A DNA stretch of 64,000 bases, from assembly GCA_038501625.1 (NCBI GenBank), contig JAZAYU010000263.1:62001-126000 (forward strand), in the 5' to 3' direction. Under the pieces are notes generated by a model that worked only from the letters and a program-made list of their open reading frames with translations, ran no database searches and was not told where the DNA came from. This document shows, piece by piece, positions 56,090-64,000 of this stretch (position 1 is its first letter; each line of letters begins with the position of its first letter). Source of the DNA: Corbicula japonica. Its lineage: Eukaryota > Mollusca > Bivalvia > Venerida > Cyrenidae. Position numbers and translations under genes: made by a program.

Positions 56090-58036
56090 TTTTCCTTTTC
56101 CTTCTTTTTAAAAAAAATTTGTGAGTTAATTTTTTGGGAAAAACGGTATAATCAATAGTTTTAAAATTTAGAAATAATTGTTATTATTCTCTATCTTCAT
56201 CTAGTAGCCATGAAAACTGAAATATTGTAATGATATAATTACAAAATACTGACTCTTTCATAATACAGCAACAGAATCACGATACGAAACTAAAATGATT
56301 GTGGAATCTCTACTTTCATTCAGGAAAATGTTGCTATTTTATTGTTTCTATATTTGAACAGTATTTTTGTCATACTTGTCTTCAATAAAAGTAATTTTGT
56401 TTGCACGATAATTTTTCCCTATTAAAGAATGCTTTGGTTGCTATGGTTACGGTTGCCAAAATTACTTTTTTGAAGTTAAATTTTAACCAGCATAGCTGAT
56501 TGCTTGCGTATTTCTTGTTTTCTTGTTGAGGGGGTATCAAAAAATGACCATTCGTAAACCAAGCCCTTTGGTTTTGTGGTTTTTAACCGTTTGGTCACGG
56601 TCTTAGGTACCTATTTTGTAAGCCAATAAAATGAAAACGAGACGGTGAAGTGCTTTGTTTTTTCTATTATTTGATTCTATACACATTGCAGATAATTTTT
56701 ATGTATTTCATAGTTATTTTACTGCATTAAACATGCACAAAAATCACAGATAAAAACTTGCGTAACTTTTGCAGCTCGGAAAAATGTGCATTTCCGAAGC
56801 TGGGGTGCACTTAAAAGAGTCAATTTATAAAGTGTTAGAAATAAATTCTAAACATAATGCTCGTTTTTTCCTGTTCAGGTATGATTTCCTTTAACAATTA
56901 GCTTTTATTTTACAAAATTTTACAAGATCTGAAAGAAATAGAGATGAATTTAGCTTCTAATATGTTTGATTTTAAGCCCATTTTTCGAAACAGAGGGACC
57001 CCTTCTAAAATACTAAATTTCCCGAGTTACGCACGGCAAATGTTTTTTTAAAACTCTTGTTTAGATGTCTAAATGGATGTACTTGGAAATGAAAACATCA
57101 AAATCCCAATCTGCAAAAGTGCATATTACAGTTCTAAAACCTTAAGAGTTCATAAAGTAGCGAATTGTTGGAAACCTGTAACATGCATACCAGGAATAGC
57201 GGTAATCAGAAAAAAACTCATATTCTCTTCACAGCCGAATATCAGCAATAAAATGAGAGCGACGTTTTATACCATGATCAATTTAAAACAAGACACCACA
57301 AGCAGTTAACAAAACATAGAGCCTGAGGTACGAATTTGCCACATGATGCAAACCACAAGCCTTGCCTCAAACTAACAAACAAGTGAAAAGTTTCGTTGTA
57401 AATTGGCTATAATCCTTCATCAGCTCGTCTATGTTGTATTCAAAATTTCAAAAGCTTATAAAAAAGCTAACTGCATTTGAAAGCAGAAGGATGGGTAATC
57501 AATAACCTTTCTGAGACCAGAGCTGCTGGAAAAAATCAGCAAGAAAACGATGGCATGAATGAGAATAAACAAATAGAGCTTCTAAGTTCTTTTATAAGAT
57601 TAAAGCTAGAAACCAGTATACATTTTCAAACCCCTGCCCACGTCGTGAACAAAAAGAAGTCAGCAAAGCGATCAAGCGTAAATTGGTTATTCAGCAAACA
57701 TATCGTTGTAGATTATCATTTTTTGGAATTTACAGAAAATTTTATATTTTTACGTTTATCGTTATTCAAAAGTCCACGATTCGAGGCAGATTAACTTCGC
57801 TCTGTATATGTTAAAAATTTTCGAACGTGAATTCGACATTGTCAAATTAGAAAAATAGTTAAATAATAAAAACAATGAACAAATTAAAACATCATTGATT
57901 AAAAACGTATTAGATGAAACCTGTTTATGTTGTATATCTTTCATTATTTTAATCTTTTAAGTTAAATAAAAAAGGCAAACACTCGAACAGAAGAAAAGTA
58001 TTCGGTTTGTGTTTAGTTGTAAATTTCTATTTTCAG
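56090..58036. other. Intron before EGF exon 12
   Basis: Contains an R1 fragment (57184-57310) and a module shared with 48755-48840 (57497-57600). From about 57775 the sequence (attcgaggcagattaacttc) is paralogous to the intron upstream of exons 7 and 9 and shows the empty F2 insertion site near 57800. Confidence 0.6.
57184..57310 (+). repeat. R1 repeat, 5'-end copy
   Basis: atgcataccaggaatagcgg, tcacagcc and gacaccacaagca match 16380-16500. Confidence 0.6.
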
Positions 58037-58153
58037 ACATAAATGAATGTTCGACGACTAATCCTTGCCGAAATGGCGGCACTTGCAGAAATATTAACGG
58101 CACTTACAACTGTCTGTGTTCCAGTGGATGGACTGGGCATGACTGTCAGACAG
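58037..58153 (+). CDS. EGF exon 12 (calcium-binding, type C)
   Basis: 117 bp, acceptor ctattttcag, donor gttggt, phase 1-1. [29 protein letters not shown] and [10 protein letters not shown]; both calcium-binding signatures and a good hydroxylation consensus. Flanking introns on both sides are paralogous to those of exons 7, 9, 10 and 11. It looks like an intact older member of the amplified cassette that never received the F2 insertion. Confidence 0.9.
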
Positions 58154-59978
58154 GTTGGTATAGAACACTAAACTTTGCTTTTAAGACTGATATGAGCTGT
58201 TGACGAAGCGGATATGTGGAGCATTAACGTGAAGGTCATATACATGTACGCTATAATACATGCCCTATTTACCGGTTCAGTTTTCATTCCGAATAACATT
58301 CATCATCTAGCGGTCACTATTATATGATCTGCATATTTGTCGCAGTGTTCTAGTTCCCCTACTCTGTTAATGAACGCATTATATGCGTCTTTTGCAACCA
58401 TCGGTTCTGTTGTCTGTTACGTCCTATGAAGGTCGTTGATCAGGCCTTATGTATGTTTATAGTGCATCTAAAATTTTTGTTTAAATAATTCTGCCAGTTT
58501 TAAGATGTGTTGTGTCTATATCACAGCTGATGTAAAAATTGATACTGTTCAATCATGCATAGACTATACAACCTGGTTTTATTTGTTTTTCCTTTGGCGT
58601 TGTTTGTGGAATGTAGGATTTATATTCTCAGATCTCCTGTCAAAATGATATTCTATTATGTTTTGCTCATTTTTACCGTTGAGGAACCCATTTTCTTCTT
58701 CGGGGACCATAATTATGCTGCTGATCACATAATGGTGTTGATATAATAATACCGCATTGAAATTGTTATGCTCACAACCATATGTATACCATTGTTTAGA
58801 ATGGATTAAATTGTACTGTTTACCGGTGTTAATATTGAGTAGCGCTCATCACTAGGCTAGGCGTCGTAGTCAGCATTTCCATTACATTCCATTACAGGCC
58901 AAACAGAGCCTTCAATATTTTCATATTTGTCGTAATATGTGGCTTTCAAAGTTCCTTTTTCATCTATGTAAAAAGTGATAAAGACTTCTTGATAACAAAA
59001 ATAAAAATGCAATCAAGTCAAAACGTCTGTTCCGAGATTAATTCAAATAATATAACTGCAGTTTAAATATCGCAATTGCAATACAATATTTATAAACAAA
59101 TGTGTCTTTTTTATGTGTATATAGTAATATTATAATTGATTCTCATGGTTCACATTTAACATCTGACAGAATTTATATTTCACAGCCCGTTCGTTTGCCT
59201 TGCTTGTAACAATATTAAACATTAAAACGAGCGCGCTTTGATATAAAAAGTAGTAATTTTATCTACCTTCATGTTTCATCTATGATTCTCGATTCTTAAT
59301 TTCTGATGTTTGAATGATTGGATGTGCCGGCTGATCTGGATCTAAACTGCCGATGCAATAAAGGTGTATCTATGGAGGATTTATAGTTAATAAAATTTTC
59401 TAATGTTTCAACACAGGAGAACAATTATTTAGAAATTATCAATATCCATTTGGACCCTACAAACATTTAGGGAAAAAGAGTGCCTAAGAGTTTACAGTCT
59501 TGGTTTTAACATGTTTTTAGCAACAGCCTTACACTTGCCACAGCATGTTCTCATATAAACACACATTTGCTTCAACCGACTATCAACTTAACAGAATTGC
59601 ATATTGCATATAAAACCTCTAAAGTGTATAACGCATAAGTAGCGTAAGACATTGTCATGCAAATTAACCTCATTGAGCCAGAGAGCAGCTGGAATTAAAT
59701 CAGCAACATTTGTGTTAATGGTGTTAATATAAGAAACAGATAGGGCCTCTACGTCGTTTACAATAATTCATTAGAACCTTTACAATCATACAACTCCTAA
59801 ACCACTGCTACCGTCGGGCAAACAAATAAGTAAGCGAATTTACATATTTTACGAACATTTAGGAGAAAATAATAGCGCAATATTTTATGTTTTGGTTCAA
59901 ATTCCATAAAACATAAGATAAGAAATACATTGGTGCAGTAGCGATTTGTAATTTATATTTCAAACTTGCGATTTTCAG
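58154..59978. other. Intron between EGF exons 12 and 13
   Basis: The first 200 bases are paralogous to 52444-52640. 58898-58975 is the partner of the dispersed repeat at 27725. No other exon seen. Confidence 0.5.
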
Positions 59979-60095
59979 ATATTAACGAGTGTTTATTGAA
60001 CAGCCCTTGTCAAAATGGCGGGACATGTGCCAACAGTCCAGGAGGCTACACGTGTAACTGTGTAAATGGTTTTAAAGGCGGTCAGTGCGAGACAA
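59979..60095 (+). CDS. EGF exon 13 (calcium-binding, type A)
   Basis: 117 bp, acceptor gattttcag, donor gtaagt, phase 1-1. [29 protein letters not shown] and [11 protein letters not shown]. Among all copies it is closest to exon 1 (same DINECLLN start, YTCNCV, gtaagt donor). It starts the second A-B-C triad. Confidence 0.9.
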
Positions 60096-60959
60096 GTAAG
60101 TGGAACATTAGCTATACATTTGTATTTAGCGGATAGCACATGTTTCAGCATCGGCCGTAATCAAAGCATACTTTGTCTATTGCGAGTTTTACAGAACAAA
60201 CAAGCAAAAAACCACCAACAAACATCAACGGTTTCTGGTTTCAACACTTATTATATACCCATAAATAATTTTAGCATAGTGCAGCCTAATACGCAAGATT
60301 GATACAACTCGTCAGAAATTCCGTATTGGACTACATCGCTTTCCAATTATTTATTTTGCAGCTTCCGATGTACTATGATATAACTATGTTGTCGTTATTT
60401 TTCCGGCACATTCTGGACTCCAAAAAATAGGATATTTTCTTCTCTGTTTTACAATCGTTACGATATTTTTACGCCATTCATAAATTTTCTACGCCATTCA
60501 TAAATTTACAAACGCGTTACTATTTTTATTTCTGCCTTTATGTAACCTACATTTTTGACTAAATGATTGTTTTTAATTCTGAATCATTGAAATGTGTTTT
60601 GAGCGAGAAGGGTATATAATAAAAGGATTATTATGACAGTATGCAGTCTGTAGGTTCGTATTATTTCCCCGATTACCATTTCGTAACCTTAATTAACATA
60701 AAACACAAGATCCAAATTCAAGTTCAACATTTAATTTAGAAAATCGCTAAGATAGCACTTGGGTATAGCGATTGAACTCTATTAATTATAACATTTGCAA
60801 TGAAATCATAGATTTCTCCATACATATATTTTTCTAAATATCATGGGCAACAAATATTGTACAAATTACTTTACCAAATGCATGTTATGACACCGCAAAT
60901 CATAAATCAGTTCATGAATAACTGAATTCGTTTGTCAACTAACGTTATGTTTCCAACAG
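60096..60959. other. Intron between EGF exons 13 and 14
   Basis: AT-rich. A 20-base phrase (tacgccattcataaattt) occurs twice in tandem near 60470-60505. No exon. Confidence 0.5.
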
Positions 60960-61076
60960 TTGACAATTATTGTTTGTGGATGACGCCATGCCAGCATGGA
61001 GGCACCTGTGAATATAAAGAAGGAAGAATAATTTGCCATTGTATGAATGGCTGGACCAGTGGACAGTGTCAATCAG
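60960..61076 (+). CDS. EGF exon 14 (non-calcium EGF, type B)
   Basis: 117 bp, acceptor ttccaacag, donor gtatca, phase 1-1. VDNYCLWMTPCQHGGTCEY, IICHC and NGWTSGQCQS: six cysteines, no DxNEC start and no central Asn/Tyr, as in exon 2. Together with exons 13 and 15 it repeats the order seen at 3.1-5.5 kb. Confidence 0.88.
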
Positions 61077-61514
61077 GTATCATGTCGTTGGAGATTTATA
61101 ATCTTCATTGTTAGCGTTGGATAAATTTATTTCTAGTTAAGGTTAAGTTGTACTGACACCGAGAATTTAAACCTAGTCGTGTGTTAAACAATAACTGTGT
61201 TATTAACTATCATATATATCATGTATAAACTCGAAAGGTGAATTCAAATTAATATCGACATTTAAAGCACAAATATAATCCTAATATTAAGTGACTTGAG
61301 CTTAATGGATGACATACAGCTCCTATAGCCTAACAGAAAGTTGTTTTTTTATATTCTTCTTCTCGCCTATCATAACATTTTGAATGCAAATGAAAACTTA
61401 ACACTTTATTTTTTTAATAATTTTGATGTGTGCAAAAGTTGTACATTGTATTAAGATAACAATAAATCGTACAGAAGAAAATAATAATTTTTGTTTGTAA
61501 ATTCCTATTTTCAG

Positions 61515-61631
61515 ACATAGATGAATGTTCGACGACCAACCCGTGCCAAAATGGCGGAACATGCAATAATACTGATGGCGATTACAACTGTCTGTGTTCC
61601 AGCGGATGGACTGGGCATGATTGTCAGACAG
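61515..61631 (+). CDS. EGF exon 15 (calcium-binding, type C)
   Basis: 117 bp, acceptor ctattttcag, donor gttagt, phase 1-1. [29 protein letters not shown] and [10 protein letters not shown]. The upstream intron end (acagaagaaaataat..tttgtttgtaaattcc) matches that of exon 11. It is the C member of the second triad and the likely kind of donor for the amplified 48-58 kb copies. Confidence 0.9.
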
Positions 61632-63219
61632 GTTAGTATACGAAACCAACTTTGCAACATTGACTGATGCTGTTGGGAAACGCAGATATATTGAACATTT
61701 TCAAGAAGGGTCATATAAAAGCACTATCATTCACCCAAGTGTATATATTTTCATGCAACGTGAATATACTAAATTTGTTAAACAAACACTTAACTTACAG
61801 ACATAGCATAAAATTTATCATTTAACCCTTTTTACATTTCTATAAAACATAACGCTTTAAACAGATTGTCAGTGTGAACAGTAAGACTTGTATGTATTGC
61901 ACTATAAAATGCCTAGATAAATCATACCTGTATATCCCATCGGCTACTTATTCAATCAGGTATTGTCCAAAATACACGATCGAAATGTGGTTTTTATTAT
62001 TATATGTTTATTTTTAAAATCACCCAACATTCTTAAAAAACTATCTCATGTTTGTGCATTACCCTACCCAAAAAGTAAAGATATTATCCGTTACGGGAAT
62101 AACTGAATCATAACAGTTCAATTTTTGTCGCGAGAGGTAAAGATTTCAAATAGAGTATTTTAGTTACTGCTCCTGGACATCTGTGTTTTCTTACCAGGTG
62201 CATTACTAGGGTTTAGATGCATGAGATTATTTCGTACTAGTGTTAATGCGAAACACAATGAACATATATGCAGGCAGATCGTGGTTTAACCTATTCGAAT
62301 ATGAGATAAAGGTCATAGTATTACATTGTATCCAGGTGCTATTTTCGAAAGTATAAAGCTTCCTTTTAGAGAAATCCATGTTTTGTCACTTTAAATCCAA
62401 GATTTAACAATTAAGCAAGGGAGATTCTTGGGAATGGACAAATAAATAAAGATATTAAATAACTGTGCACTCGAAATATCATTGAATCCAAGTTTTATTC
62501 CTTGCTGTGCTGTCTAACATATTCCAACGTCATACACAGTATTAAATTAATCAATCCTGGCCAACAATTTAAAGCATTATAAATATTTTGTCTTGCACAA
62601 ATCCACGTGAAATAAAAAACAGCTAAATTTATTTACAATGATATGATCATAAAAAGGGAAAGCAACCCTTAAAAGATTACCCGTTTCATAAATAATTATT
62701 TATGTTATCTTAAAAGAGTGTAAAATGCATATCAGGAATGGCCACATCCAGCAGACACAGCCTTCTCACACAGCCAAAAAGATAAGAGGAGAAGAGATTA
62801 TGGTTGCCAACATTATACCCAACTGTGTAATCACCGAGAAGCGCAATGATGATAATGATTCATAACAATATATGAAGCTACATGTATGTGAGATAAAAAA
62901 GTTTCACACTTAGCAAAAAGCTGATCACAGATACATATTGTTTGCACGTTTAGAATTTTTTAAGAATAGAGTTACTAGATACTAACTTTGAATTTTTGTC
63001 TGATTATGTGGACTATTAAAACAAGTGAACAAGAACTACAACCACTTTTGTAAAGCAAAATGTGTGCTGCTAAGCACTCGATAAGTCTATCAAGAACGTT
63101 GTCTATCTATTAACAATGACACGAATGCCATACATGCAAATACTAAATCATTTCTGGGTTTGAAAAATAGGAACAATATATTGATTTGTTTTCAATAGTT
63201 TCAATTTCTTTGTTTTAAG
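61632..63219. other. Intron between EGF exons 15 and 16
   Basis: Contains an R1 fragment at 62727-62800. Otherwise nothing recognised. Confidence 0.5.
62727..62800 (+). repeat. R1 repeat, 5' fragment
   Basis: atgcatatcaggaatggcca, gacacagcc and cacacagccaaaaagata match the R1 left end. Confidence 0.65.
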
Positions 63220-63336
63220 ATATAGACGAATGCAATCCACGGAATATATGCCAGAACAATGGGACTTGTACAAATGTTCTTGGAAGCTACTTGTGTGGTT
63301 ATTCCAATGGATGGACCGGGGAAACATGCCAAACAG
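63220..63336 (+). CDS. EGF exon 16 (fifth cysteine lost)
   Basis: 117 bp, acceptor ttgttttaag, donor gttgtt, phase 1-1. DIDECNPRNICQNNGTC, CTNVLGSYLCGYSNGWTG and ETCQT. The start and central signatures for calcium binding are present, but the usual C-x-C is C-G-Y: Cys5 is Tyr, leaving Cys6 without its partner. The GG of NGGTC is also NG. It is the most diverged of the DIDEC copies, so it is either specialised or decaying. Confidence 0.75.
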
Positions 63337-64000
63337 GTTGTTACAATCTTAAATATTATATAGCCTGAGATGGAAAACATATTTTTACTTTCTTCACTGG
63401 ATGATGTTTTTCTGCACATGATATGAAGATAATGTTTTATAACAGCTCATTATGTATCTTAATTTATTATACTGCAAAGAAATTTCCTTGAATTTGATTG
63501 GATAATATTGCCGCTGATGTATATCCGTATTTACGAATCGGCCGTAGATATGAACTGCACGTGCCTTAATTTCCCCGTCTGGCCTCCCACCTTTTGTTGT
63601 CGTCTACAATTTTGTTTTGAATTTCCGTAAAAATGCATAATTTGAAGCCGATCTTGTAAATTATAAAGCGGTATGCATAGGGATTACTAAAATTGTTACA
63701 GAAAATATTTCTGTTATGTTTTTTAACGTTGGAAACGATCAGATTATTCTCAAATTTTGTAAATAAAAATCAAATGGATAGTCCATTCAGTTTCTATGGA
63801 AGTGACGTCATGCAGGTAAAATTAATGACGTCAGACATGTAATGATTGAGGTTCTCTTAATATATTTGTAATGCTATTAAGAAAAGAGAAAACACTTTTA
63901 AAAAGGGTTCCTGGTTCGTAAATTTTATGTCATTCAAAAGCATTTTTCTGCCTTCGTCTGCCGTTATTTGTTTGTTATTGTTTGTTTGTCTTTTTGTTTT
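63337..64000. other. Intronic stretch at the window end
   Basis: No exon seen. The EGF gene probably continues beyond the window. Confidence 0.45.

Noticed and set aside
3098..63336. Naming the EGF gene as Notch or crumbs
   Set aside because: EGF repeats alone do not discriminate. No LNR, ankyrin, laminin-G or transmembrane segment is visible in the window.

Overview
This is AT-rich, intron-rich animal DNA. It is most likely from a bivalve mollusc. The grounds are a series of EGF-like exons with GT-AG borders, a TRIM/NHL-type gene of the kind expanded in bivalves, mariner, Ty3/gypsy and hAT remnants, and a dispersed repeat beginning tgccccacgaagtggg that I recall from bivalve genomes. The species assignment is inference. 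Real coding sequence is sparse and comes in short exons, so most long open frames are shadows.

EGF exons on the plus strand. Sixteen EGF-derived pieces were found: 3.1-5.5 kb (three), 43.2 kb (one), 48.3-52.4 kb (a dense cluster with intact, truncated and splice-dead copies), 58.0 kb, and 60.0-63.3 kb (four). Nearly all whole exons are exactly 117 bp (39 codons), phase 1 at both ends, and encode one EGF repeat, usually calcium-binding. Such cassettes can be gained or lost without shifting the frame. The intron flanks are paralogous too, so whole exon-plus-intron units have been copied. A recent 1.76-kb tandem duplication (about 48.42-50.18 and 50.19-51.95 kb) has its breakpoint inside an EGF exon. 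They look like parts of one or more large extracellular multi-EGF proteins (fibropellin/Notch-like), but no signal peptide, transmembrane segment or gene end is visible.

Between the EGF blocks. 10.5-11.6 kb holds two phase-compatible exons of an unrecognised cysteine-containing protein. 12.3-12.8 kb is a foldback element with a perfect 148-bp palindrome. 13.2-14.2 kb carries the two ends of a hAT/ZNF862-like gene without its middle. 19.3-21.1 kb is a degenerate tandem array built on the palindrome AAGAACGTTCTT. 23.9-29.2 kb (minus strand) is a TRIM-like gene whose exons join in phase, but whose last exon has two stops and a frameshift. Its introns contain an inverted minisatellite (25.56-26.13 kb) and tandem copies of an exon/donor fragment.

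30-42 kb is a repeat-dense block: foldback elements, long-period tandem repeats, triplicated 16-bp palindromes, a 58-bp tandem repeat, and a decayed Ty3/gypsy retrotransposon (about 33.16-40.83 kb). The retrotransposon keeps a 5' LTR candidate, a tRNA-Lys-type primer site, broken gag, a canonical TTTAAAC -1 frameshift site, protease, reverse transcriptase, part of RNase H and the first half of integrase. Its 3' end is missing. 44.47-45.70 kb is a decayed mariner with TA target duplications. A dispersed repeat family of about 380 bp has at least nine copies or fragments across the window.
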